DNA of 40,697 nucleotides from Clostridiaceae bacterium (GTDB taxonomy: Bacteria > Bacillota > Clostridia > Oscillospirales > Acutalibacteraceae), in the NCBI GenBank assembly GCA_016297645.1, contig JAEDGF010000006.1:1-40697 (forward strand), in the 5' to 3' direction. A program made the translations under genes and the position numbers. Shown piece after piece: positions 22,685 through 30,060 of the stretch. The notes beneath the pieces were generated by a model. It was not told the origin of the DNA. It saw only the letters and a list, made by a program, of their open reading frames with translations, and ran no database searches. How positions within the stretch are numbered: the stretch's first letter is position 1; each line of letters starts with the position of its first letter.

Positions 22685-23674
22685 TTATTCACAGATGTAT
22701 ATTTCCGAAACCGTACCGGTTCCGTCGCCGCGTATGCGGAAGGTCTGTATTTCGTACGGCATTATTTCAAAGCGGAAGCCTGCGTTGAGCTTGTCGCACA
22801 TAATATATGCGCCCAGCTCTGCTCCCCCGGTTTCTCTTACTCTGATAACAACATCTCCGCTGCCGTCCTCGGCGTATTTGATTTCGGAAAGCTCGACTCC
22901 GTCGCCGCATACTTTGAATATATCGTCAGCGCCTGTCGGTTTTTCGTCTTTGTACGCTTCGGAAAAACAGCAGGAGGTATCGCCGTCTGTGAGAAGAGAT
23001 ATCCATGCGTTTTGCAGTTCCTCCGTGTTCTTTGTGTCGGAATATACTCCCGTTTTTTCGGCGTTAAGGAGAATTGCCTGATTTTTGTCCGGCTCGTCAA
23101 AAGAGAACGGAACATGAACGGTTTTGAGGTTCAAAGCGGAAGAAAACAGTGCTTCCGAATGCTCCTCATATGTTTCAAATTCGTTTTCGAAAATAAATTC
23201 GTCATCGCATTTTTCGGCTTCTATCGTGTTGTCGGCGGCAAAGACAAGCGTCCGGAATCCGTCGGAGCAGCTGAGCCAAAAACTGTTTTTCTCATCATCG
23301 AGGACAGCCGAGTCGAAAAGAGAGGAATAGACTGTCTGCGCAAAGGAGTTGCAGCCGATGCTTTTGCCGTGAAAGACCTTGTATTCAGTGCCGAACTTTC
23401 TTTTGAAATAATCTGCGGAATACAGGCAGCTTTTTATAAGTGATACGGAGTTCGGGGACGCGCCGGCTTTGAATGCGCCTGCAAAGGGACACCATCTGCC
23501 GGATTTTATCATTTCGGCTATATCTTTGAAAAGCTCGGAATCCGATTTTTCAATTTGCATAAGGTCGGCGGCGTACAGACCGTTTACCTTAAAATTGCCG
23601 TTTTTTTCCATCTTTGCCATTATGCCGGAAAGTATTTCGCGGTCGGTCGAGCTTACTGTTGCTATGTATTTCAT
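22685..23674 (-). CDS. Miniature GH38-like protein, probably not catalytic
   Basis: The product has 329 residues. Residues 45-118 resemble the alpha-mannosidase (GH38) segment in which an expected GRWEPVGGMWVEPD region is followed by a helix and WLPDxFGYS. Here they read SGRWCPFAGAFKAGAS (58-73), SLIKSCLYSADYFKRKFG and VFHGKSIGCNSF (100-111). Residues 261-314 resemble the family's C-terminal sandwich: IKYAEDGSGDVVIRV, then PYEIQTFRI. The catalytic Asp of WLPD aligns with Lys104, and the N-terminal metal motif HxD appears as SSTDRE, losing its His. The protein is about one third of normal GH38 length and lacks the helical middle domain. It overlaps the upstream 599-aa gene by 4 bases (ATGA), so the two are coupled. 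It may be a sugar-binding or accessory partner. Divergence makes the assignment tentative. Confidence 0.6.
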   Translation of the reverse strand: MKYIATVSSTDREILSGIMAKMEKNGNFKVNGLYAADLMQIEKSDSELFKDIAEMIKSGRWCPFAGAFKAGASPNSVSLIKSCLYSADYFKRKFGTEYKVFHGKSIGCNSFAQTVYSSLFDSAVLDDEKNSFWLSCSDGFRTLVFAADNTIEAEKCDDEFIFENEFETYEEHSEALFSSALNLKTVHVPFSFDEPDKNQAILLNAEKTGVYSDTKNTEELQNAWISLLTDGDTSCCFSEAYKDEKPTGADDIFKVCGDGVELSEIKYAEDGSGDVVIRVRETGGAELGAYIMCDKLNAGFRFEIMPYEIQTFRIRGDGTGTVSEIYICE

Positions 23675-25470
23675 TGTGCGTCCTCCTCGGCAATAATACC
23701 GTAGTAGCGGCCTATCCAGTAGGCATAGGTGTAAATATAACAGCTTTCGATCGTGCCGCCCTTGTCGGTGTTGGAAGTGAGATAATACGGATTGCGGTCA
23801 AACTTTGAAATTGCCCGTTCGTTGGGCCAAAGCAGTGCCGACACCTCAAAAAATTCTTTTTCGCTGCGGTTTCTGCGCTGTTTGAGCGCAACATCGTGGC
23901 GTTTCGCGTTTACGGAGGAGGTAAGGCGGTTACATTCGAAATGCTTGAACCATTTGGCGTCTTTTTCAAGGTCGATTTCGGCGTCCGGAACGCTGAGCAT
24001 ATACATAAAGTCATACCCCGGGGTGTGTTCTCTGAGAATGAGTCCGCTCCATGTTTTGAATGCCGCGCGATACTTTGCGAGAAGCGTTTCGTCCTTTTCG
24101 AGAGTACACAGCATCCAGTATGTCATAAGGGCAAGCATATTGTCGCCGTACATCAGATCCTCCTCGGGCGCAACGCCTTCGCGCATTGCTCCCTGGAAAA
24201 ATCTGTCGTAGTGCAGAAGTCCGAGGTCGGCGTAGCCTTCACTTATAAGCTTGTCGTAGGTTTCTTGCCATATTCCCGATTCACCTGTGATGTGCATCGT
24301 TATTTTAAGATAGGCGAGAAGCTCGGCGGAATTGAGCGGCGCGTCGACATAGCCTATCGGGTCATTCGTGAAATAACGCATACTCCATTTTGCCCATGTC
24401 GTAGGCTTGCCCGAGGATTCGCAGAACTCATAACCGTGGTCGATTATGTGCTTCATCGTCCTTGTGCAGGCATCCTTGATAAGCTCGTCCAGCTCGGGGT
24501 CCTCGGGTGCGAGAATGTCGTGGGCTGTTTTCATTTGCAGAAAATGACCCGTTACCTCGTCGCTGCTCGTGTCCGCTTTATATGTTATATCGTCGTCATT
24601 GTAGCCGAGTGAACGGTAAAGCGCTGCAAGCCTGTCCGGAATCGGGTAGTCACAGGGGACTTCTTCACCGACTCTGCCGTTCTCCTGCGCGTAGTCGGTA
24701 TAAACACAGCGCGCTGTTTTGCCGGAGCGCTTGTAGAATATTCCGTCATTGGGGACGGGTTCGCCAGTGACATGATAAGAACGGGCGATAAAGCCCTCCG
24801 GACGGCCGTGAATGTACATCAGAAGAAGGCACGCTTCACACGCTTTTGTCGCATTTTTTCTTGCGTCAAGCGTTCTTTCGTGGTTCGCACCGAGTTCTCT
24901 TTTGAGCGTTGCATAACGGTACATTTCGGCAACGGCATAGCCTGAGGTGAAAAGACCGTCGTTGTCACAGGAGGCGTAATCCTCGCGCGACTCGTAGTTT
25001 CTGAATTCTCTCAGGTGGCGCTGGCTTACCATTCCGCGGCGCATTACAAACTCGTTTGTTTCTTTGAGAAGTATTTCCGCTTTTTGCTCGGAGGAAAGCA
25101 CCATAAATTCGATGTGCGAAACATCCTCTCCGCATTTTGCCCACAGTCCCGTTCCGTCCGGCAGAATAGCGTCAACGGCTTTGTACGGCAGATAACGGTG
25201 CGCGCTGAAATACATTATTTTTTCTTCAATGCTTTTGCCGTGAGGATCGTAACGCGTGACACCGGTCTTGCCGGCATACCACATTATGTCGCCGTTGCCC
25301 TTTGCTTGCGCAGTATAATCGCTTTTCGCAGAAGGCAGCGGATACGGAAAATCGGAAAGGGAAGGGACCTCGTTTTTTATCGTGAGCAGCTCCTTAGGAA
25401 CGCACTCATCGGTAATCTTGTGGAATGAGGCTCTGCGCGTAATGTGTTTTGTCAGTAAGTACGGCGTCAT
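23671..25470 (-). CDS. Large (alpha/alpha)-barrel-like protein of unknown function
   Basis: The product has 599 residues, with no signal peptide or membrane segment. The middle and C-terminal parts are helix-rich. Motifs CDNDGLFTSGYAVAEMYRYA (168-187), GFIARSY, KADTSSDEVTGHFLQM (298-313), DHGYEFCESSGKPTTWAKWS and DAPLNSAELLAYLKIT recall a family of uncharacterised proteins in Planctomycetes, Bacteroidetes and Firmicutes. I associate that family with six-hairpin glycosidase-like barrels, from memory only. Conserved acids in DNDG and SSDE would be natural catalytic candidates. AAGGAGG lies 6 bases before the ATG. It is first in a two-gene operon with the GH38-like protein, behind the structured leader at 25471-25770. 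A role in breakdown of an imported glycan is inferred from neighbours. Confidence 0.6.
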   Translation of the reverse strand: MTPYLLTKHITRRASFHKITDECVPKELLTIKNEVPSLSDFPYPLPSAKSDYTAQAKGNGDIMWYAGKTGVTRYDPHGKSIEEKIMYFSAHRYLPYKAVDAILPDGTGLWAKCGEDVSHIEFMVLSSEQKAEILLKETNEFVMRRGMVSQRHLREFRNYESREDYASCDNDGLFTSGYAVAEMYRYATLKRELGANHERTLDARKNATKACEACLLLMYIHGRPEGFIARSYHVTGEPVPNDGIFYKRSGKTARCVYTDYAQENGRVGEEVPCDYPIPDRLAALYRSLGYNDDDITYKADTSSDEVTGHFLQMKTAHDILAPEDPELDELIKDACTRTMKHIIDHGYEFCESSGKPTTWAKWSMRYFTNDPIGYVDAPLNSAELLAYLKITMHITGESGIWQETYDKLISEGYADLGLLHYDRFFQGAMREGVAPEEDLMYGDNMLALMTYWMLCTLEKDETLLAKYRAAFKTWSGLILREHTPGYDFMYMLSVPDAEIDLEKDAKWFKHFECNRLTSSVNAKRHDVALKQRRNRSEKEFFEVSALLWPNERAISKFDRNPYYLTSNTDKGGTIESCYIYTYAYWIGRYYGIIAEEDAQ

Positions 25471-25506
25471 ATTATCCTCCTTGGGTCATTTTTGCAAATT
25501 TACATA

Positions 25507-25545
25507 AATAAGCCCCGCGTGGAAAAATCCGTGCAGGACTTACAT
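25507..25545 (-). other. Hairpin 40 bases before the 599-aa gene
   Basis: On the minus strand AAGTCCTGC pairs over 9 bases with GCGGGGCTT using two G-U pairs, with GGA/TCC pairing in the loop. It folds well only as minus-strand RNA, because the plus-strand version would have A-C mismatches; this points to a function in the leader of the 599-aa gene. The GCGGGGCTT arm occurs again at 25560-25568, so two mutually exclusive foldings are possible. Confidence 0.55.
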
Positions 25546-25555
25546 GATTTTTTAT

Positions 25556-25696
25556 TGAAAAAGCCCCGCTTTGCCGCTGCCCGGCGATAATAACCTGCAT
25601 AAAAGCAGGTGGGTATTCTCCTTTGCGGCTCACGCTCCCTTCGTCCGGTGAAAACCGGGAGGTCTGCAATCCTCGCAAAGAGTGATCAGAATTCCC
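25556..25696 (-). ncRNA. Structured leader RNA or independent small RNA
   Basis: Read on the minus strand, a long rod is closed by GGGAATTCT (25696-25688) with AGAATACCC (25619-25611), one A-A mismatch. It continues through CTCTTTGCG/CGCAAAGGAG and a central asymmetric bubble to an inner stem CTCCC/GGGAG or, alternatively, CCGGT/ACCGG. Next come a hairpin ACCTGC/GCAGGT (25593-25610) and a GC-rich segment ending GCGGGGCTTTTTC at 25556. The layout of rod, hairpin and T-run, then gene, resembles a riboswitch or attenuator, but I could not match it to a known class (TPP, FMN, SAM, cobalamin, glycine, c-di-GMP and T-box consensus were compared by eye). The closing stems also fold on the plus strand, where the apical loop would be a GAAA tetraloop, so the transcribed strand is not certain. 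Confidence 0.5.
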
Positions 25697-25749
25697 TTAA
25701 AAAAGTGTGTTGGGTTAATATGGCCGAAGCCGGCGTACAAAGCAGGGTG

Positions 25750-25772
25750 AAATACCGAATTGCACGGTATTT
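25750..25772 (-). terminator. Weak hairpin at the stop codon of the DUF1292 gene
   Basis: AAATACCG (25750-25757) pairs with CGGTATTT (25765-25772); it is followed on the minus strand by TTTCACCC. Only a partial terminator is likely, so read-through into the structured leader is possible. Confidence 0.4.
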
Positions 25773-26070
25773 AATCTTGATAGAGCTTTTCTTCAATACG
25801 CTTTTCGAAAAGCTTTTGCAGTTTTTTCAGTTCCTTTTCGTCGTCAATCGGAGCAAGGACAAAGCCTTCGTCTTCTTCACGGAGCTTTACGATGTCAAAT
25901 TCGCCCATGTCGTTGAGTATATCATCGCTGCTTTCAAAAACGGGAACTACGGCAAGTATTCTTGTGCCGTTTGCGTCGTCGATGCTGTCGAGGATTTCGA
26001 ATCGAACATCCTGTCCGTTTTCATCGGCAACGGTGAGAACATCGGGTGCAAAAGAATCCGTGTTAAACAC
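25771..26070 (-). CDS. DUF1292 family protein, start codon unresolved
   Basis: This is a small acidic protein matching the DUF1292 (YrzB-like) family common in Firmicutes: DVLTVADENGQDVRFEILD, ILAVVPVFE, and FVLAPIDDEKELKKLQKLFEKR at the end. Its function is not known. The frame is open to 26130, but that codon lies upstream of the promoter and cannot be used. A perfect GGAGG lies at 26074-26070, yet no ATG, GTG or TTG follows it in frame at proper spacing. The GTG at 26070 overlaps the last G of the GGAGG; the GTG at 26085 would be nearly leaderless; an ACG lies 8 bases after GGAGG. The coordinates given use the GTG at 26070 as a compromise (99 residues). Confidence 0.75.
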   Translation of the reverse strand: MFNTDSFAPDVLTVADENGQDVRFEILDSIDDANGTRILAVVPVFESSDDILNDMGEFDIVKLREEDEGFVLAPIDDEKELKKLQKLFEKRIEEKLYQD

Positions 26071-26094
26071 CTCCGTATTTTTCACTGCACTTAT

Positions 26095-26123
26095 ATTATA
26101 TTGCTTTCGCTTTCGATTGTCAA
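26095..26123 (-). promoter_or_regulatory. Perfect sigma-A promoter of the DUF1292 gene
   Basis: On the minus strand TTGACA (26123-26118), 17 bases, TATAAT (26100-26095). The start is expected at 26085-26089. It overlaps the last codons of the upstream epimerase gene. Confidence 0.92.
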
Positions 26124-26130
26124 TAAGCAA

Positions 26131-26988
26131 TCAGAGGGTAAACTCGGCTGTCCATGCAAAATTGAAAATATCTTCGGGCGCGAGGGCGTTTATCGCGTCT
26201 TTTTTCGAAAAATCGTCCTTCTTTTCCCCGGAATCGTTCACGCCGAACCACGGTTCGATGCAGACATACGGAGCGCCGGGCTTTGCCCATATTCCGAGAT
26301 AGGGGGAGTCGCCCATATCAAATTTGACGGTGTGCGGATCGTCCTGTTTTATAAGGCTGATGTGCTTCGATTTTATTCCGTGGAGAATGAGTGCGTCCTC
26401 GTCGAAGATATGCTCCGTTATCGTTATGTCCGTTTCGTCATTGAGTACGGGATAAGTCTGCGGCAGGCGCAGCGAACGGACGAGGTCGATTTTTTCGGTG
26501 GAAAGCGTTTCTTTTTCGTCGAAGCGGAGTGTGTCGCCGATCTTGCAGTTAAAGCCCGGGTGCGCGCCGAGTGAAAAATACATTACCTTTTCGTTTTTGT
26601 TGACCACCGCATGGTTGACTCTCAGGGAATTGCCGTCGAGTGAAAAGGTTACGATAAGGTCAAACGCGTAGGGGTACTTTTTGAGCGTTTCTTCGCTCTC
26701 GGACAGAATAAACGACATCGTGTCCTCGTCCTTTTCGAGAAGCGTCCAGTCTGTCTTACGGGCAAAACCGTGTTTCGGCATTGTATATTCTGTGCCGTTT
26801 AATGTGTATTTATCATCAATAAGTCTGCCGACAATGGGAAAAAGAATAGGCGACTGACCGTACCAGACGCTTTCATCGCCCTGCCAGAGAAACTCATATC
26901 CGTCCTTGTTCGATTTTACCGAGGTGAGTTCGCAGCCGTATTCCTTTACGCCCACCGTGAGAAATTCGTTTTTTATGTAATGCGTCAT
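26131..26988 (-). CDS. Aldose 1-epimerase family protein, LacX-like
   Basis: This cytosolic galactose-mutarotase-fold protein of the LacX branch would interconvert alpha and beta anomers of a hexose or hexose phosphate. It has GCELTSV, PILFPIVGRL, PKHGFARKTDW (catalytic His region), SLGAHPGFNC (second His) and CIEPWFGVND (general-base Glu). The first ATG of the frame (26997) is too close to AAAGGA (1 base), so the ATG three codons on, at 26988 with 10-base spacing, is preferred; it gives MTHYIKNEFLTVGV, 285 residues. A promoter lies at 27022-27051. The promoter of the next gene begins before the coding region has ended. It may serve the sugars freed by the nearby glycosidases. Confidence 0.88.
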   Translation of the reverse strand: MTHYIKNEFLTVGVKEYGCELTSVKSNKDGYEFLWQGDESVWYGQSPILFPIVGRLIDDKYTLNGTEYTMPKHGFARKTDWTLLEKDEDTMSFILSESEETLKKYPYAFDLIVTFSLDGNSLRVNHAVVNKNEKVMYFSLGAHPGFNCKIGDTLRFDEKETLSTEKIDLVRSLRLPQTYPVLNDETDITITEHIFDEDALILHGIKSKHISLIKQDDPHTVKFDMGDSPYLGIWAKPGAPYVCIEPWFGVNDSGEKKDDFSKKDAINALAPEDIFNFAWTAEFTL

Positions 26989-27021
26989 AATAGCCATATC
27001 CTTTCGTTTGTGTTCAACGAT

Positions 27022-27051
27022 ATATTATCACAAGTATAAGCACCGTGTCAA
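27022..27051 (-). promoter_or_regulatory. Promoter of the lacX-like gene
   Basis: On the minus strand TTGACA (27051-27046), 18 bases, TAATAT (27027-27022). Confidence 0.75.
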
Positions 27052-27079
27052 ATACGGAATGTGTTTTCGGGGCTGTCTG

Positions 27080-27116
27080 CAAAAAAAAGAAACGGCTGTT
27101 TTTCAGGACAGCCGCT
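27080..27116 (-). terminator. Terminator of the pyrR-uraA operon
   Basis: On the minus strand CGGCTGT (27114-27108) pairs with ACAGCCG (27099-27093), followed by TTTCTTTTTTTT. Confidence 0.92.
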
Positions 27117-27146
27117 TGAAGTGTTATTGCTTGTTATGTATCGGAT

Positions 27147-28550
27147 TTATGCCTCAAGCTCAACCTTGTCGGTAGCCTTATGAGGTACTATAAGGTTTGT
27201 GAAAATGCCGAGGATAAGTGCGCAGGCAACGGAGGTGAGAGTTACCTTGCCGAAGCTTACGGTAAGTCCGCCGATACCGCAGATGAGTATGACCGCAACT
27301 ACAAAGAGGTTTCTGTTTTCGCCGAGGTCAACATCCTGAATCATTTTAAGTCCGCTTACCGCGATGAAGCCGTACAGGGTTATGCACACGCCGCCCATTA
27401 CGCAGTTGGGGATACTTGCAAGGAAGGTTACAAACGGTCCGAAAAAGGAGATTACCATGCACATTACGGCTGTTGCAAGAATGGTTACTACCGAAGCGTT
27501 TCCGGTTATTGCAACACAGCCGACCGATTCGCCGTAGGTGGTGTTGGGGCAGCCGCCGAAGAGAGAACCGGCTATCGAGCCTACGCCGTCGCCGAGGAGT
27601 GTTCTGTGAAGTCCGGGCTCTTTGAGGAGGTCTTTTTCAATGACGGAGGAGAGGTTCTTGTGGTCTGCAATGTGTTCTGCGAATACTACGAACGCTACGG
27701 GAATGTACGCAACGGCTACGGTTGCAATATACTGTGGATTGACCTGCTTTATGTCGGTTAAGGCTTTTGCGAATGTGAAATCGGGAATCGAGAAGAACTT
27801 CATGCCGTGGAATACCGTGAAGTCGATAACTTGAAGTGCGGTGTTGTCGGTCTTTATGCCTATTACGGTGAAGATCGCAGCGACTACATATCCTGCAAGG
27901 ATACCGATTATGAATGGGATGAGCTTTGTCATCTTTTTGCCGTAAACGGAGCAGATGACGACTGTGAACAGTGTGACAAGTCCGCAGATAAGAGCTACAT
28001 AGGGGTTTGCGGCGGAAACGAGCGAAGTGGTTTCAACGATCTGTCCGTTCTCGATAGTCTGAGAGGCAACCTCCGTCATAACCTTACCGAGTGTGAGGTC
28101 GCTTACTGCGTTGCCGGCAAGCGAAAGACCGATTATCGAAACCGTGGGGCCTATAACAACGGCAGGCATAAGTTTGTCTATCCATTTAACTCCGGCGAAT
28201 TTGACCGCGATTGCGATTACGACATAGACAAGACCGGCGAAAACGGAGCCTAAGATAAGTCCGAAGTGACCGAGTGTCGATTCGGCTGCCGCACCGCTGA
28301 ATGCTGCGAACATTGAGCCGATGAAGGCGAACGATGAGCCGAGGAAAACGGGGCTTTTGAATTTAGTGAAAAGAAGATAGACGATTGTGCCGACACCTGC
28401 ACCGAACAGCGCAGCCGACTGCGACATTCCGTTTCCTATAATTGTGGGAACGGCGATGGTAGCTGCGAGAATTGCAAGCACCTGCTGGAATCCGAATACG
28501 AGCAGTTGCCCGAATTTCGGCTTGTCCTGGACATTGTAGATCAGTTTCAT
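27147..28550 (-). CDS. uraA: Uracil permease (NCS2 family)
   Basis: This polytopic H+/uracil symporter of the NCS2 (UraA/PyrP) family has 467 residues and about 14 membrane segments. Family motifs include SSFAFIGSM in helix 3, FAEHIADHKNLSSV with the substrate-binding Glu in helix 8, and GGCPNTTYGESVGCVAITGNAS in helix 10, all in the form typical of uracil rather than xanthine carriers. It lies 36 bases downstream of pyrR. Expression is therefore set by the PyrR attenuator upstream, being high when UMP is scarce. It brings in exogenous uracil, which PyrR's own UPRT activity or a separate upp product can convert to UMP. Confidence 0.95.
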   Translation of the reverse strand: MKLIYNVQDKPKFGQLLVFGFQQVLAILAATIAVPTIIGNGMSQSAALFGAGVGTIVYLLFTKFKSPVFLGSSFAFIGSMFAAFSGAAAESTLGHFGLILGSVFAGLVYVVIAIAVKFAGVKWIDKLMPAVVIGPTVSIIGLSLAGNAVSDLTLGKVMTEVASQTIENGQIVETTSLVSAANPYVALICGLVTLFTVVICSVYGKKMTKLIPFIIGILAGYVVAAIFTVIGIKTDNTALQVIDFTVFHGMKFFSIPDFTFAKALTDIKQVNPQYIATVAVAYIPVAFVVFAEHIADHKNLSSVIEKDLLKEPGLHRTLLGDGVGSIAGSLFGGCPNTTYGESVGCVAITGNASVVTILATAVMCMVISFFGPFVTFLASIPNCVMGGVCITLYGFIAVSGLKMIQDVDLGENRNLFVVAVILICGIGGLTVSFGKVTLTSVACALILGIFTNLIVPHKATDKVELEA

Positions 28551-28586
28551 GGATTGTACCTCCGTTGTTATATTAAAGCTTTCGCT

Positions 28587-29126
28587 TTATTTACTGTAAA
28601 GTGACACCGCTATATCGCAGTTGTCGTACTCCGGGAAAGTTACCTTTATTATTTCCGAGAGTGAAGTGGGGACATTTTTGCCCACATAGTCCGCTTTTAT
28701 GGGAAGCTCGCGGTGTCCTCTGTCTATAAGCGCCGCGAACTGTATCTTCTTGGGTCTGCCCAGTGCAAACAGCGCGTCTATCGCGGCTCTGACCGTGCGC
28801 CCCGTGAAAATTACATCGTCTGCGAGAATTACGGTTTTGTCGGTTATGTCAAACGGTACCACTGTGTCGTTTACGGTAGGAAAGCCGCTCTGCTCCGACA
28901 GGTCGTCGCGGTAAAATGTTATGTCGAGTACGCCTACCGGAACTTCAACGCCTTCGTTTTTCCGAATGTTATGCTGAATTTCTTTTGCCACGCAGACACC
29001 TCTGCGTTTTATCCCGACGATACAAAGGTTTTCCGTACCGTGGTTTTTTTCGCATATCTCGTATGAAATGCGCCTGAGTGCTCTGCCTACGGCTGCTTCA
29101 TCAAGAAGCGTCGATTTGAATGTCAT
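28587..29126 (-). CDS. pyrR: Bifunctional pyr operon regulator / uracil phosphoribosyltransferase
   Basis: PyrR binds the leader RNA of pyrimidine genes in the presence of UMP, favouring termination, and in many species retains uracil phosphoribosyltransferase activity. It shows VGIKRRGVCVAKEI, the PRPP motif VILADDVIFTGRTVRAAID, and LIDRGHRELPIKADYVGKNVPTS at the C-terminus, all conserved. The frame extends upstream to 29234 through the attenuator, but the ATG at 29126 is preceded by GGAGG (9-base spacing) and yields the usual 179 residues. It regulates its own operon through the attenuator at 29168-29266. Confidence 0.96.
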   Translation of the reverse strand: MTFKSTLLDEAAVGRALRRISYEICEKNHGTENLCIVGIKRRGVCVAKEIQHNIRKNEGVEVPVGVLDITFYRDDLSEQSGFPTVNDTVVPFDITDKTVILADDVIFTGRTVRAAIDALFALGRPKKIQFAALIDRGHRELPIKADYVGKNVPTSLSEIIKVTFPEYDNCDIAVSLYSK

Positions 29127-29167
29127 TTTTTTCAGCCTCCGAAAGAGAGGAAAATATATTTTTGCAC

Positions 29168-29266
29168 AAAAAAAAGACCCTGCCGCACATGGTATGGCAA
29201 GATCGTAGTATACTGCAATATGGCACAGAATCACTGTGTTTTGTATCTTGCCGGCCTCTCTGTGCC
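29168..29266 (-). promoter_or_regulatory. PyrR-dependent transcription attenuator
   Basis: On the minus strand the PyrR-binding stem-loop carries GCACAGAGAGGCCGGCAAGA (29265-29246) and is closed by GGCACAG/CTGTGCC. It matches the known consensus with AGAGAGG in the loop. Its 3' part GGCAAGAT can instead pair with ATCTTGCC to form the antiterminator. The terminator is GATCTTGCC (29204-29196) with GGCAGGGTC (29184-29176), followed by T8. The three mutually exclusive structures and their order are as in Bacillus pyr leaders. Confidence 0.92.
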
Positions 29267-29290
29267 GTTCCTTAAAGATTTATTGCGCTA

Positions 29291-29319
29291 ATGATATCAC
29301 ACAAAAAAGGGGTTGTAAA
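29291..29319 (-). promoter_or_regulatory. Promoter of pyrR-uraA
   Basis: On the minus strand TTTACA (29319-29314), 17 bases, TATCAT (29296-29291). Confidence 0.75.
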
Positions 29320-29327
29320 GGTTTTTT

Positions 29328-29372
29328 TTATAAAAAACGGAGATTTCGTCATATTATACAAAATCTCCGTGA
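29328..29372 (-). terminator. Terminator of the acn-icd-rex operon
   Basis: On the minus strand ACGGAGATTT (29370-29361) pairs with AAATCTCCGT (29346-29337), followed by TTTTTTATAAA. Confidence 0.9.
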
Positions 29373-29382
29373 TTTATTCGTT

Positions 29383-30054
29383 TTAAAGCATATATACACC
29401 GGAAGCGAGAACAACGAACTCGTGATTTACCGACCGGAGGTACTTATATACCGGTTCGTCAAACTCCTTGTAGTCCTCAACGGAGAAGTCCGAGAGCCTG
29501 ACGCGTTTGATCTTGCAGGTATCCTGATTGCACACATAGAGGCACCGGTCATATTCCGCGATAGCAACAGGTTTTGAGAAAGTAGTCGAAGTGTCGCCGC
29601 CTATACGCATTACAACGCGGTTCTGCAAAAGCGAGTACTTTATTATAAGGTTTTTGGACGGGACAACGCTCCATATATAGTTGTTGTCCGGTGCGACATC
29701 TCTTGCGGGGGCGTCACGGTAGGTGAGATCCCCCGTTTTCAGCAGATTACCCTGAGAATCGAAAATGCCGATTTCACCCGTGGAGTATATAATAAATGTT
29801 TGTCCGTTCCAGAGCTTTGCGGTGTCACACGAAACATAATCGCCGAGCTGCTTTGCAATAAGCTCATACGAAGCGCCGAACTTTGCCAGAAGATAAGCGC
29901 TTTTTGTTACGGTGGCTATCGACTGCGAAACGGTGTCGAAGCTGTAAAAAGATACCTTGACCGAGTTGTCCTCCATGCTTTCTTTGAGGACAAACGCAAT
30001 TCCGGAGGGAAAGGAAATAAGGTCGACAATATCAAGGCTTACTATTTTAATCAT
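29383..30054 (-). CDS. Unknown protein, beta-rich, cotranscribed with rex
   Basis: The product has 223 residues, with no signal peptide, membrane helix or recognised domain. The sequence is rich in short beta-like stretches with repeating patterns (FIIYSTGEIGIFDSQGNLL, YIWSVVPSKNLIIKYSL, CLYVCNQDTCKIKRVRL, VEDYKEFDEPVYKYLRS), as in small beta-propeller or WD/NHL-type proteins with three or four blades. It follows rex by 6 bases and is last in the operon, ahead of a strong terminator. The start has AAAGGAT upstream. A regulatory or sensing partner role is possible but unsupported. I do not recognise the family. Confidence 0.7.
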   Translation of the reverse strand: MIKIVSLDIVDLISFPSGIAFVLKESMEDNSVKVSFYSFDTVSQSIATVTKSAYLLAKFGASYELIAKQLGDYVSCDTAKLWNGQTFIIYSTGEIGIFDSQGNLLKTGDLTYRDAPARDVAPDNNYIWSVVPSKNLIIKYSLLQNRVVMRIGGDTSTTFSKPVAIAEYDRCLYVCNQDTCKIKRVRLSDFSVEDYKEFDEPVYKYLRSVNHEFVVLASGVYML

Positions 30055-30060
30055 TATTCG

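Noticed and set aside
22492..22788. 98-residue plus-strand open frame behind the orphan promoter
   Set aside because: It runs antisense through the GH38-like gene, has Arg/Phe-rich composition with no domain, and translates through the 18-bp hairpin. Kept only as an alternative explanation for the promoter.
25472..25678. 68-residue minus-strand open frame in the structured leader
   Set aside because: It reads through all stems of the leader; the base pairing explains the sequence better than a protein.
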